Shown here: piece by piece, positions 44,586 through 56,244 of the stretch
How the letters are laid out: every line of letters starts with the position of its first letter
How positions within the stretch are numbered: the stretch's first letter is position 1
Assembly: GCA_037447655.1 (NCBI GenBank)
Contig: JBBHKE010002614.1
Location: forward strand, 67,713-129,730
From: Zygnema cylindricum
Lineage: Eukaryota > Streptophyta > Zygnematophyceae > Zygnematales > Zygnemataceae
Direction: 5' to 3'
Length of the DNA: 62,018 nt
The notes under the pieces: generated by a model
The model's database searches: none
Told to the model about the DNA's origin: nothing
What the model saw: only the letters and a program-made list of their open reading frames with translations
Program-made: the position numbers and the translations under genes

Positions 44586-44814
44586 GTGACTCTCCGCGTT
44601 TGGGTGTGTTCCCACCCTAATTCCTGTTGCACTCTTTCGGCTAATGGGATGCAACATGGATTTTTCAATTATGACAATCGGAATCTTTTTGAGTGTACTT
44701 TTTTAGACTTATTATTGGCACGTGTGCTAAACGACAAACTGAGCATCCCCGGGGCATTCCATGCTCTCAGTTCCGAGTTCGAGATCTGTCACGACGACAT
44801 GCCGGGATTGCCCG
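44586..44814 (+). CDS. Exon 2 of the same unknown gene
   Basis: 229 bp, phase 0 at the start, continuing exon 1. It encodes RVWVCSHPNSCCTLSANGMQ, then FFNYDNRNLFECTFLDLLLA and SEFEICHDDMPGLP. Donor G|GTAGGT at 44815. Composition is ordinary protein-coding, unlike the flanking repeats. Confidence 0.65.
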
Positions 44815-45120
44815 GTAGGTTTTCTAGGGTTTTTCCATGGTTTTTTAGGGTTTTGACGTTTTTTAGGGTTTTCTAGTGTTTTTTTTTTCTTTTTGGTTTT
44901 TTGGTTTTGCCTTTACCTGGATTATTTTGTTTTGATTTTGAACTTATCTTAATGTTCATTAAAGCTAAGCTTAAAGAGTTTCAAGAAATACTAGAGAGTA
45001 TCAAAAGTAGTGTGTTTGTTTTTCAAACGTGTGTGTGTGTATGTGTGTTTTGTTTTTTTTTTGTTCAATTTTTTTTTTTGGTTTTGTTTTGTTTTTATGT
45101 TGTTATTTTTTTGTTTTCAG

Positions 45121-45431
45121 TGAATCGGTGGAGTGCGATTCTCGATACTTATCAAAACTTCCCTCGACATCGACTGACCCTCGAGCTCGATTTCAGCGAA
45201 TTCAAAGCTTCCGCATCAACCAATGAAGAGTTGCCACGTGGCAATGAGACAAGAGAGGGAGGGAGTGAGAGGAGAGGAGCTCTGAGGAGGGAGGAGGAGG
45301 AGGAGGACATGAGGCAATCGGACGCTCAAAGACGAGAAGGACTGTCTCCTTGGATTTGGGATAATGTGATTTCTCGGAGGGTCGAATTGGGAGAGGGAAG
45401 GATGAGAAGTCGAAGTCCAATGAAACAATAA
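45121..45431 (+). CDS. Exon 3 (last) of the same unknown gene
   Basis: The acceptor TTTTTTGTTTTCAG ends at 45120; the phase (one base carried from exon 2) is consistent. It encodes VNRWSAILDTYQNFPRHRLT and LELDFSEF, then an acidic/basic low-complexity part (REEEEEDMRQ) and SPWIWDNVISRRVELGEG, stopping at a TAA at 45429. The total predicted protein is about 385 residues. Confidence 0.65.
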
Positions 45432-46010
45432 TTACAGTTGATTCGAGTCGATTTGAGTCGATATATGTCAGGTCGAGTCAATTGGAGTTCATTTGAGGCA
45501 ATTTGGGTTCAACTTGAGTCTCTATGTTGGTCAATTTGAGTCAATTCGGGTCAATTGGAGTCAATTTGGGTCAATTGGTGTCAATTTGAGTCACTTTGAG
45601 CCGTTTGAGTCAATTTTAGGAGTCAATTTCGGTCAATTTGAGTCTAATTTGAGTCCAATTCGGGTCGATTTGATCAATTTGGGCCGATTTGAGTCAATTG
45701 GAATCAACTTGAGGAGTCAATGTGAGTCAATTTGAACCTGATTTGAGTTTACGCTGGGTCAATTTGTCAATTTGGGTCAATCTGGGTCAATTTCAGTCAA
45801 TTGTGAGTCTTCCTGATTTGGTTTTTTCTAGTTTGAGTTGAGTCAACTTGAGTCAATGGGCGTCAATTTGAGTCAACTTGAGTCAATTTTAAGTCATTTG
45901 AGGAAATTTGAGTCGATGAGTTTCAATTTGATCGATTTGAATTGAATCAGTTTGTTTGAATCAATTTGAAACGAATAGATTTGAATTGAATCAATCGAAG
46001 TTGAGTTTAA
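45432..46010. repeat. GAGTCAATTTG minisatellite
   Basis: Degenerate tandem units of (G)GGTCAATTTGAGTCAATT over about 550 bp, starting right after the stop codon of the unknown gene. Confidence 0.88.
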
Positions 46011-47333
46011 CGACTTAGGCTTGACTTGAAATGTACTTTTGCGGATGACAAAGGTGTGAATATCGTTTGACTGGAGTTGACTTTCGCTGACTATAGTTTG
46101 AGTTGACTTTCGTTGACTATAGTTTAGTAGTTAGGTGGATATTTAGGATTGTAGGGTTTTTTTTCAAGCGGGTATGGTTTTGGGGTTGCGGTTTATAGAG
46201 TATAATAGGGGTACGTGCTGGGAAGATATATTGGTTTTTTTTGCCCTTTTTTTTCCTTTTTTGGTTCCTAGGGGATTTTTCTCGGTGTAGAGGATTTTGT
46301 TTGTGTTATGACTTAGAAAAGAAAGAGGCTCTTTTTTTGTTTTTTTTCGACCTTTCTTTTTCCTTTTTCCTCTCCACTTGGTAGGAATAATGTAAAAAAA
46401 CTGTAAATTTTTACGTAAAGAGTTGCAAATTTGGTACTATCGATTGTTTGTGTGAAAGTCTAAGGAATGAAAATATAATTGTGTTTTTAACAAATTCTCT
46501 TTGTATTGATTTGAATGCTCATAGTTGAGTTTGCAATTTAAAATAAAAAAGCAAATTTCCATTATGTGTAATGGAATTAATGTGGATACGAAATTGAAAT
46601 GGAGGGATGGTTTACTATTTGTTTAAATAGTTTACGACAAATAATCGTAAATAATTTTACTTTAATTTTTAGAGTATCATTTTTTTTCACATTTGAATCC
46701 ATATATGCAAACAAATTCTGAGGGAACATTATTATATTTAATGTTTGCAAAAGCTTTGAAAAATACATCGCTCAATTGTGAGGAAAATTGTGTCGACATT
46801 ATTCATTGGTTGTATGTATCTCTTATTTGTAACTCTTAGCATTATTTTAATGATCTTGTTTTACCCTCCAACCCTTAAAACAGCTCTAGTAACGCTAATT
46901 ATTATTTTGTTAACGCTTTTTATTTAAAAGTTAAAACTCTATGAAATGAACCAAGTCATTCGGAATTGAGGTAGAATCGATAAAGCTAGAATAAACCCTA
47001 AATCTGTTATGCATCGTGTATCGGTATTACTTATTAGAGAATATACTTTAGTACTTGAACCTAAAATAGTATTACTTACACTAATTCCTGTTGTCATTAT
47101 TCTATTCTCTTTAACGCTAATTCCTTAAACCACAGTCACCGCTATTCGGCAATTCCGGGAAAAAAATTTGCCGTGTTCCGTACAGTCGGTCGCTCCCGTA
47201 TATTCAGCCGGTCGCATGCATTCGGCGGCTCCCATATATTCGGCCGCTGCGCCGAATATCCGGCAATTTTTTCTGGTTTGGTTCAGTAAAGGACCGATGG
47301 AAATCCTAAAGTCTTGTACGGAATCCTTTTTGA
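46011..47333. other. AT-rich non-coding DNA
   Basis: No gene recognised. A short cluster of CGGTCGC/ATTCGGC words lies at about 47180-47260. Confidence 0.45.
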
Positions 47334-47485
47334 AGTATGCACCGTCAGATGAAACATCATCCAACGGCGTAAGTATGCACCGTCAGATGAAACATCATCC
47401 AACGGCGTAAGTATGCACCGTCAGATGAAACATCATCCAACGGCATAAGTATGCACCGTCAGATGAAACATCATCCAGCGGCAAT
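47334..47485. repeat. 38-bp tandem repeat, four copies
   Basis: Units at 47334, 47372, 47410 and 47448, each beginning AGTATGCACCGTCAGATGAA; nearly identical, hence recent. Confidence 0.95.
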
Positions 47486-48860
47486 AGACGCCAAATAAAG
47501 TTATAGAGACTTGTTTTCACCTCCGACCTCTCTCTTTCCTTCTCCCAATCTCGTCAATTCTCCTTTCTTTTTTTTACCTTTGTATTCAGTTTCGCTTTCC
47601 CTTTGTCGTAATGTCGACAAAGGACATAATACCATGATAAAAAAGACAATTCACCTGACAAAAAGATTGCAGTTTTTGATGCAGTTTTTATTTTTTATTT
47701 TTTCTTCTCATCATTATCATCACTAATTATTGTGTCACATAATACCATCTTGACTTGCCGTCTTGGGTCAAAATTTTAGACTATTAAAGTACCTGTAATT
47801 GTTTGAAGAAAACATATTTTTTTCCGTATTTTTTTCGACTTTCCTTTTATTTTTTGACTTTTGGCGCACACTGTGCACTAAATAACTAAATTCTGGACAC
47901 GCAATGGAAAAGCACTGACATGTTTTAGTAATTAATGATTCTCATTTGTATCAATATTTTATCTTAGCGTAAAAATAAATGATCCTACTGCAGAATATGG
48001 GAAGTCGCTAAATATTCTTGCCAATATTTTCCTTACCTAAATATTTTTCTAGCCAATGCAGTGACTGTACCTTTTAACAGTTCCAAAGTTACTTTTCCGC
48101 GCTCTTCAGAATTGGATTAAAGCAGTGTAATAACATTAGTATAACCCCCACACTAATAGTTAACGGAATACAATTTGTGTAATTAGAGAAACGTACATTT
48201 TTATTTGTACCTTAGTTTTGAATATCATTTTCAATATAGTACACTTGTTTCACGTCTTCTTTATAACGGTTCATAGATATTCATTGTTAGTGTAAGGATG
48301 TTGGCACTTTGTAATCATTGCAATTATTTGTCCCATAGCTTAACGAACCGTTCGCTTCATCCGTCTCACCGTTTCACGAACTAAAAACATCGAAGTTTAG
48401 ATGATTTTTTTCATTACACATTCCATGATGGAATATCAATTTTTTGTTTTCCACCGACTTTGTCATTAGCCATCACCACTTATATCTTTTTGTCTTTTGC
48501 GGCTTCGATTCTTTGTGGACATATGTAACCGGTCCACTCTAAATATAGAGCTATTTTTCATACTTAATCTGTCCATTTTGTACATCCAATTTACCGATTA
48601 TAATGAGAAGATATTTTCTCCCTTGAGCTTCTACTTTTGTATTCTTTGTCTCTCTTTGTCTTTATCTTTTTCTTTTCTGCCATGATTTTTTTCTCATTTC
48701 TTTTTCATCTCGTTCACCAATTCCTCTCTTTAATGCCCACCATGCCTTTTCCTTCAGGAGGTTATGGGCCCACCACGCTTCCGCTGCCCAAGTCGGATGA
48801 CGACCGACATTGTAGAGAAAAGGACAGAATTGCTTGCCAAAAACTGAGTGACTGAGCGAC
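47486..48860. other. Non-coding, T-rich
   Basis: No supported gene. Confidence 0.45.
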
Positions 48861-48884
48861 AAAGACTGTCATAAGAGACAAAAC

Positions 48885-49100
48885 TATCCATATTTTGATA
48901 AAAACTATCAATATTTTGGTCAAATCTATCAATATGTTGGTCAAGATCATCAGTATTCTGGTCAAAACTATAAATAGATTGGTCAAAAATATCAATATTT
49001 TGGTCAATACCATCAATACTCTGGTCAAAACTGTCAATATTTTGGTATAATTATCAATACTCTGGCCAAGACTATCAACTATCAATATTTTGGTAACAAC
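48885..49100. repeat. ATCAATATTTTGGTCAAAAC minisatellite
   Basis: About ten degenerate ~20-bp units. The minus-strand frame through it (LTKILIVLT-type repeats) is not a gene. Confidence 0.88.
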
Positions 49101-49442
49101 TAATGATATTTGGCCAAATATGAGGGATTTGAGAACGGACAATCTTCAAAAAAGACATTCTAGGGTTCTTTTTCATGCCTTTTAAATATTTGACTATTTT
49201 GAGAGGTAATAGCATCGCGTTCGAAACCAAGGGACAGTGGAGGAAAGATCAGAAGAAGACAATAATTAAATAGACTCTCATAACCAATGACAAATATTGC
49301 CTTTCTCTTTTTCCCTTTTGGATTGTTTTTCTCCAAAGATTTTGTGTCGTTGAACACCATTAATCTGGTGTACCCAAACTCCATTTATTTTTAAAAAATC
49401 ATCGTTTCAATTTATGTTGCAAAGAAGAAAGAAAAACCAAAA

Positions 49443-51094
49443 TTAATTAAGGTGGGTTTTCTTGCCAACGAATACAAACATTTCCCCTGTGTCATTATCA
49501 ATTTCAAGCATACTTATCGTTTTCGCCCCACACTGCTCTCCTCCCCCTCCTCCCTCTCCTCCTCCCTCTTCTCCCTCTCTCCTAGTATTCTTTACAGTGA
49601 CTCCTTCACCCCCTTCACCCCCTTCACCCCTTAACAATTGTCCCTTCCCTTCCCTATCAAACTCTTTCGTCTTTTCCTCTGTTTTTTTCTCCTGGGACTG
49701 CACTATTTCCTTAACTGAGTCTAAAACTGAAACGTAAGCGGGATCCTTAATGGAATTTCTAACGGAATTTCTAACGGGAACTTTAACGGAATCTTCAACA
49801 AAATCTTTAACTGACTTTTTAACAGAAACTCTAACAGAATCTTTAACCAAATTATTATTGACAGAAGTACTAAGGGAAATATTAACAGAATCATTAACGG
49901 AAGTTTTAACGGAAACGACGTTTCTTTTTTCCTCACCCATTGGTATACTTTTTTTGGATCGAATTTGAGATCCGGAGGATAAGCCCAAAGCCATAGCAAG
50001 CATCCTTCCAGCTCCTCTCCCTCTAATCCCCCCTCTAGAATGTACATCCAATTTCAACTGCTTTCTCTCTCTCTCCTCTCCCCCCACCTCTACTTTTTCT
50101 GCCCGAGGCATAGTAGAATCCCCTCCCTTACCTCCTCCTCCTCCTCCTCTCTCTCTCACCTCCCTCACTATACTACCTTGAAACAAAATCTTCTCCTCCT
50201 CCTCCGCATCCTCTTCCTTTCTTCCCTCAACTTCCAGCCCACTTTTATTCGAAACTGTCCCTTCCCTCTCCATCTTTTCTCTCTCATCCACTAAAACTCC
50301 CTCTCTCCCATTCTTCTCCTCTCCCTCTCCTTTGCCATTCTTTAGTCCGTTGTCCTTCGAAACTCTCTCCTCTCTCTTCTCTCCTTCCACCTCAACAATG
50401 CAGTTCTCTCCAGTGGTCCCTACCTCTGTCTTCTCTCTCCTTCTCCTCCCTTTTTCAGCTCTCTCTCCCTCAGTTTCCGCACTATTTATTAATCCTCTCC
50501 TCTCTAAAGGTACCAAAGGTCTCCCTAAACCAATTTCAAACATCCTTCTCGCAGCTTTCGCTCTCATTTTCTTTCTCTCTTCCTCTCCCTCTCCCTCTTT
50601 CTCTCCCTCCCTCTCTCCCTCCCTCGATTCCAAAGCTCCACACTCTTCCCTCCGAGCAGAAGTCGAGTATTCGTTAACTTTTTTGTCTTTTTTGTCCTTT
50701 TTGTCTTTTCTTTCTTCTGAAACGTTGACCTCTCTCTCACTCACTCTCCCCACATGACCGTCTTCCTCTCCCTCTGCATAATTGCCACCCGCACTCTCAC
50801 TCTCCCCCTCTCTCTCCCTCTCTCCCTCCCCCTCTCTCTCTCCCTCCACCCCTTTTTCCGGTACATTTCTTAAAGATTTTATATTGAGGGCATGAGCTAT
50901 CATTCTCCTCGCGATAACTGGCACTCCTCGGGGTCGGGACGAAATTAGAGAATCTTCGGTTTCGTCTTTTTCTGGGCTGCCCGAAGAAAGAAAAATTCGG
51001 GCTCGGGCAGCTTCGTATGCAATTTTTCTTTCTTCGAAAGACAAAAAAATACGAAATTTGGAATCGACTTCTCGACTTTCAGTTCCTGATTCAC
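49443..51094 (-). CDS. Last exon of an R3H/SUZ-type RNA-binding protein gene
   Basis: The exon begins after an AG acceptor (AATAG/GTGAATC) at 51095-51096. There is no ATG at the start of the strongest coding stretch (the codon at 51042-51044 is TTG), so this is an internal-to-terminal exon. Near its start SFEERKIAYEAARARIF matches the SUZ domain (EERExxYxxARxRIF), which binds RNA and accompanies R3H domains. The rest is low-complexity (Glu/Arg/Gly) with three copies of an R-x-A/G-RM-hydrophobic-LG motif (PVIARRMIAHALNI, AKAARRMFEIGLG, RGAGRMLAMALGLSSG) and a Val/Ser/Lys octapeptide-like array (VKKSVKDFVEDSV). The C-terminus is IDNDTGEMFVFVGKKTHLN. Coding sequence runs to a stop at 49443. Confidence 0.72.
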
Positions 51095-51132
51095 CTATTA
51101 AAAAAAAAAAAAAAAAGAGAAAAAAAAAAAAG

Positions 51133-51172
<40 letters not shown>

Positions 51173-51440
51173 TTTTTGTTAACGGGTAAAAGAAAAAAAA
51201 AAGAAAGGGTGAATGGAAAAAAAAAGTAAAACCAATAGAAAAAAAAAGAGAAAAAAAAAGAGACTAAGAATCGACTTCCTGACTTTTCATTTCCGATTCA
51301 CCTATAGAAAGAGATAAAATAAAGGAAAAAAAGAAACAAAAAGTAAAACCAAAAGAGAAAAAAAAGAAGAGAAAAAAAAGAGAGAAAAAAAAATGAGACA
51401 GAGAATTGACTGTCCGACTTCTCGTTCCCAAATCACCTAT
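51063..51440 (-). repeat. Three tandem copies of the SUZ-exon acceptor junction
   Basis: A TAG/GTGA(A/T)T-start exon segment of about 36 bp, ending GTCGATTC-like, occurs at 51063-51098 (used), 51270-51305 and 51404-51440. They are separated by A-rich DNA on the plus strand. Each copy keeps an AG acceptor; copies 2 and 3 lose the frame soon after. Confidence 0.78.
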
Positions 51441-53120
51441 CTTCCAAAAAAGAAAAAGGGTAAAAATAAATGATAAGAAAAAGAAAAAAAAGAAAAAAAG
51501 AAAAAAAGAGGGCAAAAAAGAAAAACAAAAGAGGGCAAAAGAAAAAAAATGAAAAAATCAAGGGAAAAAGAAAAAAGGGAAGGGAGAGGAAAACTCATGA
51601 GCCCTCTAATGGAGGGAGGGACAATGCTCTCCCTCCCTCTCCCTCTCTCTCTTTCTCTCTCCCTTTCTCACTCTCTCTCCCCCCCACCTGTCTCTCTCCT
51701 CATCACCCCCCTGATGGAGGGAGGGAGGACGGAGTCGAGTTCTCCCGGAAACAAAAGATCGGTCACAAGACGAAAAGGACTGTCCCCAAAACCCCATTTT
51801 TTTTTTTTTTTCATTTCCATATTTTAATGAAATTAATTGATTAATTTTAATTAAGTTGATTTCTATATTTTTAATCGAATTAATTTTTATTAATATAATT
51901 TAATCGGATTAATTTTTATTGATATATTTTGATCGAATTAATTGAGTTTCTTAATCGAATTAATTGATTTAATTTAATAGAACTAATTACTTTTTCGTTA
52001 ACAGAATAAATTTGTATATTTTAATCGAATTATAATTCTATGTTTTAATACGATTAATATCTATATTTTGAGAGAATTATTTGATTTATTTAACCCACAC
52101 TTTTTTTTTTAAACATGCGTTTTTGTTTAGAGCACATTTTTATTTTCATTTAACCCACATTTCTATTTAATCCACAATTTACATTTTACTTGACCCTTGT
52201 TTTTTATTTTATTTAGAACACATTTGATTTTTGCATAATCCATATTTTATTTAATTTTAAAACACATCTTATTTCACCCCAGCCACATTTTTCAAAATGC
52301 TTTTTTTCGCATTTTTACTCTTTTATTTTTCATTTTTGTTGTTATTTTGTCAATGTTATTGCTACTAATAGAATTATTTCATACTTTTCTTTGCCCTTTC
52401 GAACTTCAAGTTACAATGCTTCAAGTTTTTGGAAAATTTAATGATTTGGTCGAGGACTCCATATTCGATTTTTTTTTTTTTAAATTGAGTTCAATTCTTC
52501 CAATGTTAATGTTGTTTAAAGTTTCAACTGTTTGATCGTTTAAGTTTTTGAAAAGCTCTTCAAGATTTTCTTTTTAATTCTTAAAAAAATTGAATTCTTT
52601 AAATGTTTGAAGCATTTCAAATTTGAAATCTTCATGCTTAAATTTTTCTACATGTTCAAATTCTTTGAAGGTTTGAAGTTTTAATGATTCTTTAAATGTT
52701 TGATTTTTTTTTCTTTAGTATATCCTATTGTGAGGTACTCCATTGGAAAAGAAGAAGAGAGGGAGGGAAAATTAGGTAGAGGGAGAGGGCAGAGGGCTCA
52801 TTGAGACGGCCAATCAATCCGCTCGATCAGATCAAATCTTGAGAAAGTTTATTATCACATTTTACTCTATTCAATTTTTCAAAGAAAAAGAATTAAGTTA
52901 CTTTTTTAGTTTTAGAGAAAATCATACCTTCTTTATTCTATTCAATTTTCCAAACTGTAAAAGAAAAAACGCGAATGAATACATGAAATAAATGGAAAAA
53001 CGATCTGTAAGAAAAAAAAACTTTAAGAAGGTTTTAAAACAAACAAAAAAACATGGAAAAAAAACACTATAAAACCTGACAAAAGAACCTAAAGTTTTTC
53101 TCAAATCCTTACCACCCTTG
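51441..53120. other. Intronic AT-rich DNA
   Basis: Lies within the R3H/SUZ gene on the minus strand. It includes a CT-rich patch (51628-51725), an ATTAATT-rich zone (51830-52080) and TTTAAA-rich DNA. A possible micro-exon on minus at about 53107-53132 (after TTTCTCAG, before GGTAAGG) is weak. Confidence 0.4.
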
Positions 53121-53131
53121 AAAAACTTTAA

Positions 53132-53515
53132 AGTCTCTCTGAGAAATTTGAGAAATTTGAAAAATTTGCGAAATTTGTGAAATTTGAAAAATTTGAGAAA
53201 TCTGAAAAATTTGAGAAATTTGAGAAATTTGAGAAATTTGAAAAATTCGAGAGATTTAAAAAATTCGAGAAATTTGAGAAGATTGAAAAATTTGAGAAAT
53301 TTGAGAAATTCGAGAAATTTGAGAAATTCGAGAAATTTGAGAAATTTGAAAAATTTGAGAAAATTTGAGGAGATTGAAAAATTTCAAAAAATTGAGAAGT
53401 TTGAGAAATTTGAGAAATTTGAGAAATTTGAGAAATTTGAGAAATTTGAGAAATTTGAGAAATGAAAGAAATGAAAGAAATTTGAAAAATTTGAGAAATT
53501 TGAGAAAATTTGAAA
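53132..53515. repeat. GAAATTTGA minisatellite (9 bp)
   Basis: About forty units of GAAATTTGA/GAAATTCGA. All three plus frames and several minus frames are open through it (KFEKFEKFE; SQISQIS), so none is evidence of a gene. Confidence 0.95.
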
Positions 53516-54083
53516 AGTACAAAGAAATAAAAAAGACGAAAAAGTGAAGCACCAAAAACCCATAAGTAAATCCCATTTTGGGTCACTTTTTTATAGTAAA
53601 GATAACAACTTTATTTAGAAATAATACCCGTAGTAAAAATATTTTAAAAAGGTAAATTTTTAGTTAAAAAAAAAAGTTTAGAAACTTTCAGTGAAGTAAA
53701 AGTAAAATTCAGAAACTTTAGTAAAGGATAAAACATTTCCTAAAATATAAAAAGCAAGCAAGGAAAAAAAAAAGCTTTAAAAGAAAAAAGCTTTCAGAAA
53801 AAAAAACAGCTTTTCGTTGGAACAAAAAAGTTACTACAAACCTTCCCCGACGAAATTTTTTTAGAAAGAAAAAACAAACCTTTTTGTAAAAGAAAGAAAA
53901 AAATTGTATCAAAAAAAGAGTTTTAAGTAGAAAAAAAAAATTGTACCAAAAAGGAAGTCTTTTGTAGAAAAAAGGACAAGATTTGGTAAAACAAGAATTT
54001 TTCTGTAGAAAATATTGTAAAAAAAAGGAGGTTTTTGCTAAAAGAAGAACTTCAGTTTTTGTAAAAAAAAAATAATAATTTAC
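53516..54083. other. A-rich intronic DNA
   Basis: A-rich on the plus strand; no exon identified. Confidence 0.45.
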
Positions 54084-54158
54084 CCGAAAAGATCGGCCAA
54101 TCTGTGGAGAATCATTCGGACATAGGATCCCAAAGGCTCCATAGCGACTTTAGTTACT
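54084..54158 (-). CDS. R3H-domain exon of the R3H/SUZ gene
   Basis: 75 bp. The acceptor is TTTTATTTTAG before 54158 and the donor GTAAAT after 54084. It encodes KVAMEPLGSYVRMILHRLAD followed by LFG. The R-x3-H signature (RMILH) with the flanking hydrophobic helix is the nucleic-acid-binding motif of R3H domains. Start phase 1 joins exactly with the preceding exon, which ends with two bases of a codon. Confidence 0.7.
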
Positions 54159-54223
54159 CTAAAATAAAAGAAAAGAAAAGAAAAAAACAAATTTAATGAA
54201 TAAAGATAAAAAAAGAAAAAAAG

Positions 54224-54260
54224 GCTCCATAACAGCTTTTGTTACTCCAAAAAAAAAAAA
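54224..54260 (-). repeat. Decayed copy of the R3H-exon acceptor junction
   Basis: GGCTCCATAACAGCTTTTGT matches GGCTCCATAGCGACTTTAGT of the true exon start, about 91 bp away; the acceptor is degraded. Confidence 0.65.
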
Positions 54261-54577
54261 AAAAAGGAACGAAGAAAGATAAAAAAAACCGGGTAAATCT
54301 GGTCAAAATTAGTCAAAAAATGGTTAAATTTAGTTTAAAAGGGTTCAAATTACAATCACTCAACTTTTTTGCAAAATCTCCACACTTAGAACTTATTCAG
54401 CTTAAAAATTCATAAAAAATGTCAAAATCAGATCAAATTTGTCTTAAGTTAGAGATTTAAATAAAATTCGTCAAAAAATTCATAAGATTATTCAAATATA
54501 GCCCAAATAAACGAAAGAAAGGAATATTCTTAAGTTGCCTTGCCTAAGGAAGAGGCAGAGTTGCCACTCTCCTCTTC

Positions 54578-54720
54578 CTTTCTCTCTCTCGCTCTCCTTC
54601 TCCTTCTCCTCTCCTTCTCTTTCTTCCTCTCCCTCTACATTTCTCTCTCCCTCCCTCAAGGAAGTCCCTTCTCCCCCTCACCCTCCCCTCCTCTCGCCCT
54701 TGCCCTCTCCCTCTCCCTCG
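54578..54720. repeat. CT-rich tract in intron
   Basis: A pyrimidine-rich stretch on the plus strand inside the R3H/SUZ gene. Confidence 0.8.
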
Positions 54721-54783
54721 TTGTTTATCACTTTAAATTCCAACAAAAAAAAGGTAGAAACTAAGGATCTAAAAGGCTATTTT

Positions 54784-54985
54784 GTCTTACTACTTTCAGA
54801 AAAGACAAAAAGGAACCAAACGACTATTTTGGTGTACCTAATAAAAAGGAACCAAATGAAACCAAAAGGAACAAGAAGGAACCAAAAAGCTATGTTGTCT
54901 TACCTTTCAGAAAAGACAAAAAGGAACCAAAAGGAATCGAAACGAAACCAAAAGACTATTTGTTTTACCTTTCAGATAAGACAAG
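54784..54985 (-). repeat. Tandem copies of a donor junction
   Basis: The exon end and donor (CTTATCTGAAAG/GTAAAAC on minus) recurs at about 54898-54917 as GTCTTTTCTGAAAGGTAAGA and at about 54784-54806 as a more decayed form (GAAAGTAGTAAGAC). Between copies are AAGGAACCAAA repeats. Confidence 0.7.
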
Positions 54986-55072
54986 GCCCATAAATGTTCC
55001 CTCGGCGTTGCGGAGAGTGTGTTGTCCTCGAATGTCCCATCGCACCAAAGACGCGATTTCCTCGGCAGCTTC
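54969..55072 (-). CDS. Exon upstream of the R3H exon
   Basis: 104 bp between acceptor CTTCCAG (before 55072) and donor GTAAAA (after 54969). It encodes EAAEEIASLVRWDIRGQHTL followed by RNAEGTFMGLVLSE. Reading phase is 0 to 2, matching the R3H exon. It could be part of the region preceding R3H; no further domain is recognised. A possible earlier exon (about 55809-55849: ENMEDMEAAQAADE) is weaker because of its poor donor. Confidence 0.6.
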
Positions 55073-55129
55073 CTGGAAGTTTTCAAAGGCAGAAACGACA
55101 AATTTGAAAGTAGCAAAAAATAGCAAATT

Positions 55130-56240
55130 TGAAATTTGAAATTTCTTAGGTTTATAGAATGTTCAAGGCTTTTTTTAAGTTTGATTAAGGTTTGTTAGGG
55201 GTTCAATAGGCTTAATTAGGGCTTTATTAGGGATAATTAGGGTTTTATAAGGGAGATTTTGTATATGGTAAGGTAATTCAGGAATAATGTTGAGTCAAAT
55301 TACGAAGAGGAAGCCATTTCCTCAAATGCTTCCAAAAGTTTCTAAATGTGAAACAATTTTTTTCGGATTTCTTTTAAATACTTTAGGTTTGTTATGAAAT
55401 TTTAGGTTTTTGTAAAGATTTTTGCAAGTTTTGGAGTTATCGTGAAAGGTTTAAGAGGGGGGGAGAGGGGGGGAGAGGGAGGGGAAGGAAGGGAGAGGCA
55501 GGGAGAGGGAGGAGGAGAGAGAGGGAGGGATATTGAGTATTGTAAGTCGTACTAGAGAGGCAATTTTACCTTTCAAGCTCCTGGAAAATCTTCTAACATT
55601 ATAACAATAATATCAGAGTTTTTAGGGTTACTTCATGTAAATACTACTAGAAATGTTGTTGAAAAACTACTCACAATTTTTAAAGAATTTTTTATATTTT
55701 TTTCCAGAACTTTTAACTGAATAAAGTTAATTGCAAATAATTTGATCAACTCTTCAAAGACATTCTGAAGTAAGGAGAGAGGGAAGGAGGGAGGGAGGGA
55801 GGGAGGACCTCATCAGCAGCTTGAGCAGCTTCCATGTCTTCCATATTCTCTAACTTGCAGTCAGGAATCACAATTGCAGTTCCAAAAAAACATTTTGAAG
55901 ACAGTTTTAGTTTTAGGGTTTGGAATTAAAGGTACAGTTCTATCTAGAGTTTATACAATTACAGTTACATGCTATTGCAGTTGAACTTACATCTGTAGCT
56001 TATGATTACATTTACTGTTACAGTTATCAGTTACGGTGCAGTTGCGCCTATACCTACAGTTTTAATTACTGTCACTGTCACAGTGGTCAGATACGGTGAC
56101 AGTTATCAGATACGGTTACAGCTGCAGCTGGAGTTTTCATTACAGCAAACGGCTGCAGACACTGTAACAGTCATCTGTTACAGTTTCAGTTCCAGTTCGT
56201 ACTGTGGCAGTTAGAAAATACCGTCACAGTCATCTTTACC
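55130..56240. other. Intronic or upstream DNA with GA tracts and a TTACAGTTAC-rich zone
   Basis: GA-rich at 55455-55525 and 55770-55806. From about 55935 to 56225 it has many CAGTTAC/TACAGTT words forming a loose hexamer repeat. A possible decayed copy of the 55072 exon start lies near 55312-55340. Confidence 0.5.
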
Positions 56241-56244
56241 ACTA

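Noticed and set aside
47334-47485. CRISPR-like array
   Set aside because: Head-to-tail identical units with no variable spacers, in eukaryotic DNA.
53128-53586. KFEKFEK and SQISQIS proteins
   Set aside because: All frames of the 9-bp minisatellite are open, so openness says nothing about coding.
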